Assembly: GCF_041435215.1 (NCBI RefSeq)
Contig: NZ_CP108394.1
Coordinates: 9,982,001 to 10,046,000, forward strand
From: Streptomyces sp. NBC_01314
Lineage (GTDB): Bacteria > Actinomycetota > Actinomycetes > Streptomycetales > Streptomycetaceae
Reading direction: 5' to 3'
DNA length: 64,000 bases
Below, piece after piece: positions 42,856 to 51,064 of this stretch. The position numbers were made by a program, and so were the translations under genes. Each line of letters starts with the position of its first letter. Position 1 is the stretch's first letter. The notes beneath the pieces are model-generated. The model searched no databases and had not been told where the DNA came from. It saw only the letters and a list, made by a program, of their open reading frames with translations.

Positions 42856-43812
42856 ATGCAGACCGACCTCGTGGCCGCGCTCGACATCGGCGGCACCAAG
42901 ATCGCCGGGGCGCTGGTGGACGGCCACGGCCGGATCCTGGTGCGCGCGCAGCGCCCGACACCCGCGCAGGAGGACGGCGACACCGTCATGCGGGCCGTGG
43001 AAGAGGTGCTCGGCGAGCTGACAGCCGCGCCATTGTGGGGCGGGGCCACTGCGGTCGGGATCGGCAGCGCGGGCCCGGTGGACGCCTCGGCCGGCACGGT
43101 GAGCCCGGTGAACGTCCCCGGCTGGCGCGGCTTCCCCCTCGTCGAGCGGGTCCGGGCGGCGACCGGCGGGCTGCCCGTCGAGCTGATCGGCGACGGTGTG
43201 GCCATAACAGCGGCCGAGCACTGGCAGGGCGCGGCGCGCGGCCATGACAACGCGCTGTGCATGGTCGTGTCGACGGGCGTCGGCGGTGGCCTCGTCCTCG
43301 GCGGAAGGCTGCACGCGGGCCCTACCGGGAACGCCGGCCACATCGGTCACATCAGCGTGGACCTCGACGGCGACGCCTGCCCCTGCGGTGCCCGCGGCTG
43401 TGTCGAGCGCATCGCGAGCGGCCCCAACCTGGCTCGCCGCGCCCTGGAGAACGGCTGGCGGCCCGGCCCCGGCGGTGACACCTCGGCCGCGGCGGTCGCC
43501 GCCGCCGCGCGGGCCGGTGACCCGATCGCCGTGGCCTCCTTCGAGCGCGCCGCGCAGGCCCTGGCCGCGGGGATCGCCGCCACCGCCACCCTCGTCGAGA
43601 TCGACATCGCTGTCATCGGCGGCGGTGTCGCGAACGCAGGCGACGTCCTCTTCGCCCCCCTCCGCACCGCCCTCAAGGACTACGCCACCCTGTCCTTCGT
43701 CCAGCACCTCACCATCGCCCCCGCCGTGATGGGCACGGACGCGGGCCTGGTGGGCGCCGCCGCGGCGGCGCTGGCGGCCCGGCCGAGCATGCGGACGGCG
43801 GGGGTGGGATAG
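42856..43812 (+). CDS. ROK-family sugar kinase (glucokinase-like)
   Basis: A 318-residue ROK protein without a DNA-binding domain, so a kinase. The ATP-phosphate loop D-I-G-G-T-K-I is near 10. The zinc/ROK motif is C-P-C-G-A-R-G-C-V-E, and G-H-I-G-H-I-S-V-D holds the zinc His. It should phosphorylate glucose, N-acetylglucosamine or a related sugar. ATG at 42856 has GGGAGAA upstream; the longer frame from 42772 is unsupported. The divergent LacI gene implies sugar induction. Confidence 0.92.
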   Translation: MQTDLVAALDIGGTKIAGALVDGHGRILVRAQRPTPAQEDGDTVMRAVEEVLGELTAAPLWGGATAVGIGSAGPVDASAGTVSPVNVPGWRGFPLVERVRAATGGLPVELIGDGVAITAAEHWQGAARGHDNALCMVVSTGVGGGLVLGGRLHAGPTGNAGHIGHISVDLDGDACPCGARGCVERIASGPNLARRALENGWRPGPGGDTSAAAVAAAARAGDPIAVASFERAAQALAAGIAATATLVEIDIAVIGGGVANAGDVLFAPLRTALKDYATLSFVQHLTIAPAVMGTDAGLVGAAAAALAARPSMRTAGVG

Positions 43813-43886
43813 GCACGACCGTGCCGGACGCCGGGGCTCCGAAAGTCGGCCGTGACCCCTCGGGGCGTTCCGCAGTTGAGCTGGGC

Positions 43887-44123
43887 ATGAAGAAGCGCAG
43901 CATGCTCGCCATCGCCTCCCTCGCCACCGGTTTCGTCGTCGCGGCCATCACGCCGTCGCACGGTCTCGACGCCTCGGACGCGCTCGGGAAGACGGACGGC
44001 CTCAGCAAACTGGACGTCGAGGGCACGCTCGGCAAGGTCGGCAAGACGGTCTCCAGTGAAAGCCTGGCGGTCGACGAGGACGCCCTGGGGGGCCGGAAGG
44101 GCAAGGGCGGCAAGGAAGGCTGA
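43887..44123 (+). CDS. Small secreted protein of unknown function
   Basis: A 78-residue predicted exported peptide. M-K-K-R-S-M-L-A-I-A-S-L-A-T-G-F-V-V-A-A-I is a clear signal segment, followed by a charged, Lys/Asp/Gly-rich mature part that ends G-G-R-K-G-K-G-G-K. I chose the ATG at 43887 because of the signal sequence; the ribosome binding site is weak. Similar small secreted proteins are common in Streptomyces. The function is unknown. A strong terminator follows. Confidence 0.7.
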   Translation: MKKRSMLAIASLATGFVVAAITPSHGLDASDALGKTDGLSKLDVEGTLGKVGKTVSSESLAVDEDALGGRKGKGGKEG

Positions 44124-44176
44124 CGGCCTTGTAGAGGGCGGCGGATTCTCCGTCCGCCTTCCCTCGCGTCGCAGGT

Positions 44177-44207
44177 GGCGGGTCCCCCACTCGGTGGGGG
44201 ACCCGCC
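44177..44207 (+). terminator. Perfect 14-bp hairpin terminator
   Basis: Arms 44177-44190 and 44194-44207 (core GCGGGTCCCCCAC and its complement) around a 3-base loop end the small secreted-protein gene. Confidence 0.85.
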
Positions 44208-44292
44208 GTCGTATTTCGGCTCCTCGGCAGCGGCTGGTTTCCGTGGCGGAGTGGAGGGCAAGGCTCAGGGGGTCAACAGAAGAGGGGGAACC

Positions 44293-45330
44293 GTGATCGT
44301 CTGGATCAACGGTGCGTTCGGTGCGGGGAAGACGACCACCGCACGGGAACTGATCGAACTGATCCCGAACAGCACGCTCTTCGACCCCGAGGTCATCGGC
44401 GGCGCACTGACGCACCTGCTGCCGGCCAAACGCCTCGCCGAGGTCGGCGACTTCCAGGACCTGCCGAGCTGGCGACGGCTCGTGGTCGACACCGCCGCCG
44501 CCCTGCTCGCCGAGCTGGGCGGCACCCTCGTGGTCCCCATGACCCTGCTCCGCCAGGAGTACCGCGACGAGATCTTCGGCGGCCTCGCCTCCCGCCGCAT
44601 ACCCGTACGGCATCTGCTCCTGGCCCCGGCCGAAACGATACTGCGGGAGCGAATAGCCGGGCGGGAGATACCTCCCGACCTCCCCGACGGCGAGATGCGG
44701 ATGCGTCAATGGGCGTACGACCACATCACGCCCTATCGCGCCGCCCTCGGCGGCTGGCTCACCGCCGATGCCCACCTCGTCGACACCGGCGCCCTCACCC
44801 CGTACGAGGCCGCGCGGCGCATCGCCGACGCCGTGGCCATCGACGACGTACCCGTGTGCGACATCGTGCAGACCCCCGAGCCGACCGCCGAGACGGTCGC
44901 CGCGGGGGTTCTCCTGTTCGACGAGGACGACCGGCTTCTGCTGGTCGATCCGACCTACAAGGCCGGCTGGGAGTTCCCCGGCGGGGTCGTGGAGGCCGGG
45001 GAGGCGCCGGCCCGGGCGGGGGTGCGCGAGGTTCACGAGGAGATTGGGATACGGCTGGCCGACGTGCCCCGGCTGCTGGTGGTGGACTGGGAGGCGCCTC
45101 GGCCGCCCGGGTACGGCGGACTGCGCCTGCTGTTCGACGGAGGCCGACTCGATGTCAGCGGTGGGCAGCGGCCCGTGCTGCCCGGGCCCGAGTTGCGAGG
45201 CTGGCGGTTCGTGACCGAGGAAGAGGCCGCGGATCTGCTGCCGCCGGTCCGGTACGAGCGGCTGCGGTGGGCTCTGCGGGCGCGGGAGCGGGGCGCCGCG
45301 CTGTACTTGGAGGCCGGGGTGCCGGTGTGA
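44293..45330 (+). CDS. Fusion of P-loop kinase-like domain and NUDIX hydrolase
   Basis: A 345-residue two-domain protein. The N-terminal P-loop domain (about 1-180) has G-A-F-G-A-G-K13-T-T and resembles small-molecule kinases such as chloramphenicol phosphotransferase- or AAA_33-type proteins. The C-terminal NUDIX domain (about 200-335) has a complete box G231-x5-E237-x7-R245-E-V-H-E-E-I-G-I. GTG at 44293 follows GAGGGGG with 4 bases. Joining a kinase to a pyrophosphohydrolase suggests modification plus clearance of a nucleotide-like metabolite. The substrate is unknown. Confidence 0.87.
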   Translation: MIVWINGAFGAGKTTTARELIELIPNSTLFDPEVIGGALTHLLPAKRLAEVGDFQDLPSWRRLVVDTAAALLAELGGTLVVPMTLLRQEYRDEIFGGLASRRIPVRHLLLAPAETILRERIAGREIPPDLPDGEMRMRQWAYDHITPYRAALGGWLTADAHLVDTGALTPYEAARRIADAVAIDDVPVCDIVQTPEPTAETVAAGVLLFDEDDRLLLVDPTYKAGWEFPGGVVEAGEAPARAGVREVHEEIGIRLADVPRLLVVDWEAPRPPGYGGLRLLFDGGRLDVSGGQRPVLPGPELRGWRFVTEEEAADLLPPVRYERLRWALRARERGAALYLEAGVPV

Positions 45331-45380
45331 GGGTTCGCCGCCGCCGTTTCGGACAGGTCGTGGGGCGGCCGCGGGTGATG

Positions 45381-45422
45381 TGTGGTCGCTCGCGCAGTTC
45401 TCCGCGCCCCTGAAGGGCGCGG
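45381..45422. repeat. Dispersed palindromic repeat, copy 3
   Basis: Contains CGCGCAGTTCTCCGCGCCCC with stem CCGCGCCC (45402-45409) / GGGCGCGG (45415-45422). It lies between the convergent NUDIX-fusion and M20 genes and could act as a terminator. Confidence 0.65.
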
Positions 45423-45448
45423 CACTGCACCGGCGTTGCCTTGTTCGC

Positions 45449-46804
45449 TCAGTTCGCCGCGTAGTTCCGCAGGAACAGGGCCTCCGTCACCGACATGCGC
45501 TCCAGCTCCTCCGGGGACACGCTCTCGTTGACCGCGTGGATCTGCGCCTCGGGTTCGCTGAGGCCAATGAGGAGGATCTCGGCGTCGGGGTAGAGGGAGG
45601 CCAGGGCGTTGCAGAGGGGGATGGAGCCTCCGTGGCCCGCGTACTGCATCTCCTGTCCCGGGTAGGCGACGGCCATGGCCGAGGCCATCGCCTCGTACGC
45701 CGGGCTGGTGGTGTCGGCGCGGAACGCCTGACCGTGGCCGATCGGTTCGCAGCTCACCCGGGCGCCCCACGGGGTGTGCGCCACCAGGTGCGTCTCGAGC
45801 AGCTTGATCGCGTGCTGGACGTCGACGCCCGGCGGGACGCGCAGGCCGATCAGGGCGCGGGCGCTCGCCTGGATCGACGGGGTCGCGCCGACCACGGGCG
45901 GGGCGTCGATGCCGAGCACGGTGGCGGCGGGGCGCGCCCAGATGCGGTCGGCGACCGTGTCGGCGCCCACCAGCTCCACGCCGTCGAGCACCTTGGCGTC
46001 CTTGCGGAACTGCGCGTCGGTGTACCGCAGGCCGTCCCACGCCCCGTCGCTCGCGAGGCCGTCGACGGTCGTCGTGCCGTCCTCGGCGCGCAGCGAGTCG
46101 AGGACGCGGATCAGCGCGGCCAGCGCGTCGGGGGCCGCGCCGCCGAACTGGCCCGAATGCAGGTTGCCTTCGAGGGTGTCGATCCGCACGCGCATGAGGA
46201 TCATGCCGCGCAGGGAGGTGGTGACCGTCGGCAGGCCGACGCGGAAGTTGCCCGCGTCGCCGATGACGACGGTGTCGGCGGCGAGCAGTTCGGGGTGGGC
46301 CTCGGCGTACCGCTGGAGGCCGCCGGTGCCCATCTCCTCGGAGCCCTCGGCTATCACCTTGATGGTGACGGGCACCCCGCCGTCGGCCTTCAGCGCCCGC
46401 AGCGCGAGCAGGTGCATGATCACGCCGCCCTTGCAGTCGGCGGCACCGCGCCCGTACCAACGGCCGTCGCGCTCGGTCAGCTCGAACGGCGGCGACACCC
46501 AGGCGGCCTCGTCCAGCGGCGGCTGCACGTCGTAGTGCGCGTAGAGCAGGACGGTCTTCGCGCCCTCGGGCCCCGGCAGACAGCCGTACACGGACTGGGT
46601 GCCGTCGGGGGTGTCGAGCAGGGCCACGTCCTGGAAGCCCTCGGCGCGCAGCGCGTCGGCGACCCAGTTCGCGGCGCCCTCGCTCTCGCTCCTCGGGAAC
46701 TGGTCGAAGTCCGCCACCGACCTGAAGGCCACCAGTTCGGCGAGCTCCTGCTTCGCCCGTGGAATCAGGGAGGCGACGGTCTCGGCGACCGGTTTCGACG
46801 GCAT
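45449..46804 (-). CDS. M20-family dipeptidase
   Basis: A 451-residue zinc peptidase of the PepV/CNDP-like dipeptidase group. Metal motifs: L-L-Y-A-H-Y-D-V-Q-P-P, G-R-G-A-A-D-C-K-G-G, the catalytic A-E-G-S-E-E-M-G-T, and a late A-G-H-G-G-S-I-P. The dimerisation (lid) domain lies about 195-330. It hydrolyses dipeptides or acylated amino acids in the cytoplasm. ATG at 46804 has AAGGAG 7 bases upstream. No operon partner. Confidence 0.93.
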   Translation of the reverse strand: MPSKPVAETVASLIPRAKQELAELVAFRSVADFDQFPRSESEGAANWVADALRAEGFQDVALLDTPDGTQSVYGCLPGPEGAKTVLLYAHYDVQPPLDEAAWVSPPFELTERDGRWYGRGAADCKGGVIMHLLALRALKADGGVPVTIKVIAEGSEEMGTGGLQRYAEAHPELLAADTVVIGDAGNFRVGLPTVTTSLRGMILMRVRIDTLEGNLHSGQFGGAAPDALAALIRVLDSLRAEDGTTTVDGLASDGAWDGLRYTDAQFRKDAKVLDGVELVGADTVADRIWARPAATVLGIDAPPVVGATPSIQASARALIGLRVPPGVDVQHAIKLLETHLVAHTPWGARVSCEPIGHGQAFRADTTSPAYEAMASAMAVAYPGQEMQYAGHGGSIPLCNALASLYPDAEILLIGLSEPEAQIHAVNESVSPEELERMSVTEALFLRNYAAN

Positions 46805-46986
46805 GGGCACGCTCCTTGTGGGTGCGACGTTGTCCTTCTGGGTGAGTGGCTGCGTACGCGCTTGCCCGGAGTGTCGGTGTAGGGCGCACGTGCTGCCGAT
46901 CCTCCCACAGCGGTCCTTCGCGTCAGCCGCCGTAGGATGCGTGGGACAGGTGCGGCAGGCGGCTGGATCGGGAGCAGTAGACCATC

Positions 46987-48192
46987 GTGAGCAGCGAGAA
47001 CTCTTCGGCGGACGCCGTGCAGCGGGTGTGGGACGTCGTCGTGGTGGGCGCGGGCCCCGCAGGGGCTTCGGCCGCCTACGCGGCGGCGGTCGCGGGACGC
47101 AGCGTCCTGATGCTGGAGAAGGCGGAGCTGCCGCGGTACAAGACGTGCGGCGGCGGCATCATCGGCCCCTCGCGCGACTCGCTGCCGCCCGGTTTCGAAC
47201 TGCCCCTCAAGGACCGGGTGCACGCGATCACCTTCTCCCTCGACGGCCGTTACGCCCGGACGCGCAAGTCCAAGCAGATGCTGTTCGGCCTGATCAACCG
47301 GCCCGAGTTCGACCAGCAACTCGTCGAGCACGCGCAGAAGGCGGGCGCCGAACTGCGTACGGGCGTCACGGTCACCCGGGTCGAGCAGCACGGCTCGGCC
47401 GTACCGGACCGGCGGACGGTCGCCGTCGTCCTGCAGGGCGGCGAGACGCTGTTCGCGCGGGCCGTGGTCGGGGCGGACGGCAGCGCCAGCCGCATCGGGG
47501 CGCATGTCGGGGTGAAGCTCGAACAGGTCGACCTCGGTCTGGAGGCGGAGATCCCCGTTCCGGAGACCGTCGCCGAGGACTGGAAGGGGCGGGTGCTCAT
47601 CGACTGGGGCCCGATGCCCGGCAGTTACGGGTGGGTCTTCCCCAAGGGCGACACACTGACCGTCGGCGTGATCTCCGCGCGCGGCGAAGGCGCCGCCACC
47701 AAGCGGTACCTGGAGGACTTCATCGGGCGGCTCGGCCTCGCCGGCTTCGAACCGAGCGTCTCCTCGGGGCACTTGACGCGTTGCCGTGCCGACGACTCGC
47801 CGCTCTCACGGGGGCGGGTGCTGGTGTGCGGGGACGCGGCGGGGCTGCTGGAGCCGTGGACGCGGGAGGGCATCTCCTTCGCGCTGCGGTCGGGGCGGCT
47901 CGCGGGGGAGTGGGCGGTACGGATCGCCGAGGCGCACGACGCGGTGGACACCCGCCGCCAGGCCCTCAACTACGCGTTCGCCGTGAAGGCGGGGCTCGGC
48001 GTCGAGATGAGCGTCGGCAAGCGGCTGCTGGTCGCCTTCGAGCGGCGGCCGGGGCTCTTCCACGCGGCGCTCACCGGGTTCCGGCCCGCCTGGCGGGCCT
48101 TCGTCGACATCACGCGCGGGTCGACCTCCCTGGGCGAGATCGTCCGTAACCACCCGATCGCCCAGCGCGCGCTGACCGCGTTCGACAAGTAG
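46987..48192 (+). CDS. Geranylgeranyl reductase-family FAD oxidoreductase
   Basis: A 401-residue flavoprotein. V-V-V-V-G-A-G-P-A-G-A-S-A-A is the FAD motif, followed by L-P-R-Y-K-T-C-G-G-G (the conserved Cys-Gly-Gly of the family) and the late C-G-D-A-A-G-L-L-E-P-W-T-R-E-G-I motif. It should reduce isoprenoid double bonds, for example in menaquinone tails or geranylgeranyl lipids, or act on quinones. GTG at 46987. A tandem repeat begins in its stop codon. It is distant from the ETF genes, which some family members use. Confidence 0.9.
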   Translation: MSSENSSADAVQRVWDVVVVGAGPAGASAAYAAAVAGRSVLMLEKAELPRYKTCGGGIIGPSRDSLPPGFELPLKDRVHAITFSLDGRYARTRKSKQMLFGLINRPEFDQQLVEHAQKAGAELRTGVTVTRVEQHGSAVPDRRTVAVVLQGGETLFARAVVGADGSASRIGAHVGVKLEQVDLGLEAEIPVPETVAEDWKGRVLIDWGPMPGSYGWVFPKGDTLTVGVISARGEGAATKRYLEDFIGRLGLAGFEPSVSSGHLTRCRADDSPLSRGRVLVCGDAAGLLEPWTREGISFALRSGRLAGEWAVRIAEAHDAVDTRRQALNYAFAVKAGLGVEMSVGKRLLVAFERRPGLFHAALTGFRPAWRAFVDITRGSTSLGEIVRNHPIAQRALTAFDK

Positions 48193-48288
48193 GCCCGGGG
48201 GCCGGTTCGACCAGCAGGCCCGGGGCCGGTCCGACGAGCAGGCCCGGGGCCGGTCCGACGAGCAGGCCCGGGGGCCGGTCCGACGAGG
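48191..48288 (+). repeat. Four tandem copies of a 24-25-bp unit
   Basis: Units start at 48191, 48216, 48240 and 48264. Each begins AGGCCCGGGG and ends CCGACGAGC or a close variant. The first overlaps the stop codon of the reductase gene. Copies differ by one or two bases, so the array is young and probably length-variable. Confidence 0.85.
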
Positions 48289-48343
48289 CGGTCCGGAATC
48301 CGCCGGATCGGACGACCCGGGCATCCGCCGGCACCCCGCCCGG

Positions 48344-48808
48344 TCACCGTTCGACGGTGATCCGGAAGACGGGGTGCTTCGGCGCGGCGGCGAGCAGCTC
48401 CTCGTCGGTGGAGTCGGCGCTGACGTCGCCGAAGAACCGGCCCACCTCCCAGCCCCACTTCTTGAGGTAGGTGCGCAGAACGACGGGCTTCTCCTCGTCG
48501 GACAGTTCGACCGCCGTGAACTCCTGGACCCGGCGGCCCACCTGGAGCCGCCCGCCGCCCGCCGCCCGCATGTTGCGCACCCACTCGGAGTGGCCGCGTG
48601 CCGAGACGAGGTAGGGGCCGCCCTCGTACGGCAACGGGTTGACCGGCAGCCGACGCCACTCACCGCTCTTGCGGCCGCGCACGGAGAGCTCGGCCGTGCC
48701 GAGGAGGCTGACGCCGTGTCGGGCGAGCCAGCCGATGAAGCCGTTCAGTGCGCGGTCGAAGGGGTTGGACTTGATGTAGTGGGGCGACGAGTGGGGCGAC
48801 GACGGCAT
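48344..48808 (-). CDS. Deazaflavin (F420)-dependent nitroreductase-like protein
   Basis: A 154-residue DDN-family split-barrel protein. F-I-G-W-L-A-R-H-G-V-S-L-L-G-T-A-E-L-S-V-R-G-R-K-S-G and L-P-V-N-P-L-P-Y-E-G-G-P-Y-L-V-S-A are the F420-binding strands. It should reduce quinones, nitro compounds or biosynthetic intermediates with F420H2. ATG at 48808 follows GGGAGG with 5 bases. It is divergent from a TetR regulator, with several palindromes in between, so induction by a xenobiotic is likely. Confidence 0.9.
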   Translation of the reverse strand: MPSSPHSSPHYIKSNPFDRALNGFIGWLARHGVSLLGTAELSVRGRKSGEWRRLPVNPLPYEGGPYLVSARGHSEWVRNMRAAGGGRLQVGRRVQEFTAVELSDEEKPVVLRTYLKKWGWEVGRFFGDVSADSTDEELLAAAPKHPVFRITVER

Positions 48809-48847
48809 GGGGTCCTCCCGTTGTGGAGCGGCTCTCCGAGCGCTTTG

Positions 48848-48945
48848 GAGAGCACTGCTCTCGCTTGAGAGCAGTGTGCACGCGATCGGTGCTCCAAAGC
48901 AAGAGCGCCGCTCTTGTTTGTGATGGCCGCTCTGATAAGAGAGCA
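48848..48945. promoter_or_regulatory. Operator array for the TetR regulator
   Basis: The gap holds GAGAGCA-C-TGCTCTC (48848-48862), CACTGCTCTC-GCTT-GAGAGCAGTG (48853-48876), CAAGAGCG-C-CGCTCTTG (48900-48916) and GCTCT...AGAGAGCA (48929-48945). The shared core is (G)AGAGC(A). This density of palindromes between divergent TetR and reductase genes predicts cooperative repression of both promoters. Confidence 0.72.
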
Positions 48946-48993
48946 GCGATCCGGAATGTGTGCAGTGCTCTGCCCTTGTGGCACACTCCTCGC

Positions 48994-49707
48994 ATGAGCA
49001 CAGCACGTGGGGCCCGTGCCCGCGCCAGGATCGAGGTCACCGCCGCCATCAAGGACGAGGCGCGCAGACAGCTAGCCGCCGAGGGCGCCGCCAAGCTGTC
49101 GCTGCGAGCTGTGGCGCGCGAGCTCGGCATGGTCTCCTCCGCGCTGTACCGCTACTTCCCGAGCCGCGACGAGCTGCTGACCGCGCTGATCATCGACGCC
49201 TACGACTCCCTGGGCGAGGCCGCCGAGGCCGCGCACGCGAAGTCCGCCGGTGAGAGCCCGGCGGGGCAGTGGGTCGCGGTGTGCGAAGGGGTGCGGGAGT
49301 GGGCGCTGGCGCGACCGCACGAGTACGCGTTGATCTACGGCTCGCCCGTGCCCGGGTACGCCGCGCCCGACACGACCCTGCCGGCCGCGTCCCGGGCCGG
49401 GCGGTTGCTGATCCGGATCGTGCGTGATGCCTACCAGGACAAGGGCGTGGCCCAGTGGAAGCTGCCCGCCGAGGTGCGGCCCGAGGCGCGGCGGATGGCC
49501 GAGCACTTCGCGCCCGATCTGCCGCCGGAGATGGTCGCGGTGCTGGTCGGGGCATGGGCGCAGCTGTTCGGCCTGGTCAGCTTCGAGGTGTTCGGGCAGT
49601 TCAACCGGGTGGTCGAGGACCGTGCGGTGTTCTTCCGGCATGCGGCGGGCCAACTCGCCCACCACGTCGGTCTGGTGTTCCCGCAGTCCGAGGAGGCGGC
49701 GCGCTGA
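48994..49707 (+). CDS. TetR-family regulator
   Basis: A 237-residue TetR/AcrR protein. The HTH region L-S-L-R-A-V-A-R-E-L-G-M-V-S-S-A-L-Y-R-Y-F-P-S-R-D-E-L is about 35-61, and a TetR_C_13-like ligand domain follows. ATG at 48994 has no ribosome binding site, so the transcript may be leaderless. It is divergent from the deazaflavin reductase and should bind the palindrome array between them. Confidence 0.93.
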   Translation: MSTARGARARARIEVTAAIKDEARRQLAAEGAAKLSLRAVARELGMVSSALYRYFPSRDELLTALIIDAYDSLGEAAEAAHAKSAGESPAGQWVAVCEGVREWALARPHEYALIYGSPVPGYAAPDTTLPAASRAGRLLIRIVRDAYQDKGVAQWKLPAEVRPEARRMAEHFAPDLPPEMVAVLVGAWAQLFGLVSFEVFGQFNRVVEDRAVFFRHAAGQLAHHVGLVFPQSEEAAR

Positions 49708-49804
49708 CGTCCCCGGGCCCGGCGGGGTGTACTTCGCCGGGAGTAGGGGCGGTCACCTCGCTCGGGGGCGTCGTGCCCGGTGAGCGGCGTCTAGCGTGAC
49801 AGGT

Positions 49805-51064
49805 ATGGCAGAGCAGGGTGCGGAGGCGGGTGGCCCCCCGGCGTGGGGCGGGCCGCCGTGGCGGCGATGGCACGGGGGCGGGCCCCCGTGGTGGAACCGG
49901 CCTGACGGCGACGAGACGCGCCCTCGCTGGCCGTGGCGTTCCACCGTGGCGTTCACCGTCTTCGTCCTGGTCGGCTCGAACGCGGCCGCCGAGTTGCGGA
50001 AGGACGACCGCGCCGAGCTCGACCTCTTCGCGCGCGTCCTGCTGCTCGTGGGCGCCGCCCTGTTGCTGTGGCGGTGGCGGCGGCCGGTGCTCGTCGCCTT
50101 CGGGACGGTCGCGACCGCCATGGTGTATCTGGGCGCCGGATATCCGTACGGGCCGGTGTTCCTCACCGTCGCCATCGGCTGCTTCAGCGCGATCGTCGCC
50201 GGGCACCGCAAGGCCGCCTGGACGGCGATGGGGGCGCTGTGGGTGGGGCATGTGCTGGTGGCGCACTGGCTGTTCCGGTGGCTGCCGCCCGGCGGGGACG
50301 ACGCAGCGGGCTGGGGGCAGGAGACCGTCGTCGTGACCTGGGGCGTGGCGATCGTCGCGCTCTCGGAGCTGGCCCGGACACGGCGCGAGCAGTGGGCCCG
50401 GGAGCGGGCCGAGCGCGCGCAGGCCGCCCGGCGGCGGGCCGACGAGGAACGGCTGCGGATCGCCCGTGAACTGCACGACGTCCTCGCGCACAGCATCTCG
50501 GTGATCAACGTCCAGGCGGGTGTGGGCCTGGCGCTCCTCGACTCCGACCCGGAACAGGCGCGCACCGCGCTCATCACCATCAAGGCCGCCGGCAAGGAGG
50601 CCCTGGGCGAGGTCCGTCAGGTCCTCGACACCCTCCGGACGCCCGGCGACGCCCCGCGCACCCCGGCCCCCGGCCTCGACCGCCTCCCCGAGCTCGTGGA
50701 GCAGGCGGCGGGCGCGGGCCTGACCGTCGAGGTCGAGGGCGAGACGCCGAAGCTGCCGCCGGGCACCGATCTCGCCGCGTTCCGCATCGTCCAGGAGGCA
50801 CTCACCAACGTCGTACGGCACTCGGGGGCGCGGCATGTGCGCGTGGAGCTCGATCACGACGGCCGTGAGCTGCGGCTGCGGATCGACGACGACGGGCCCG
50901 CGACCGGCACCGACGTGGGCGGCGGCAACGGGCTCGTCGGAATGCGGGAGCGGGCCGCCGCGCTCGGTGGCACGATCGAGGCGGGGCCGCGCGCCGACGG
51001 GGGGTTCGGGGTGCTCGCCGTACTGCCGGTACGGGCGCCCCGCGAGGTCGAGGAGGACCGGTGA
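49805..51064 (+). CDS. Two-component sensor histidine kinase (HisKA_3)
   Basis: A 419-residue membrane kinase. The N-terminus is rich in Pro/Trp, and about five TM segments lie between 46 and 190. The phosphoacceptor box is R-E-L-H224-D-V-L-A-H-S, and the HATPase domain at about 320-410 has N-V-V-R-H-S and N-G-L-V-G-M-R-E-R. A -10-like TAGCGT (49792-49797) places transcription start near the ATG, so it may be leaderless; GTG at 49796 is the alternative. Its stop overlaps the response regulator start (GTGA). Confidence 0.92.
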   Translation: MAEQGAEAGGPPAWGGPPWRRWHGGGPPWWNRPDGDETRPRWPWRSTVAFTVFVLVGSNAAAELRKDDRAELDLFARVLLLVGAALLLWRWRRPVLVAFGTVATAMVYLGAGYPYGPVFLTVAIGCFSAIVAGHRKAAWTAMGALWVGHVLVAHWLFRWLPPGGDDAAGWGQETVVVTWGVAIVALSELARTRREQWARERAERAQAARRRADEERLRIARELHDVLAHSISVINVQAGVGLALLDSDPEQARTALITIKAAGKEALGEVRQVLDTLRTPGDAPRTPAPGLDRLPELVEQAAGAGLTVEVEGETPKLPPGTDLAAFRIVQEALTNVVRHSGARHVRVELDHDGRELRLRIDDDGPATGTDVGGGNGLVGMRERAAALGGTIEAGPRADGGFGVLAVLPVRAPREVEEDR

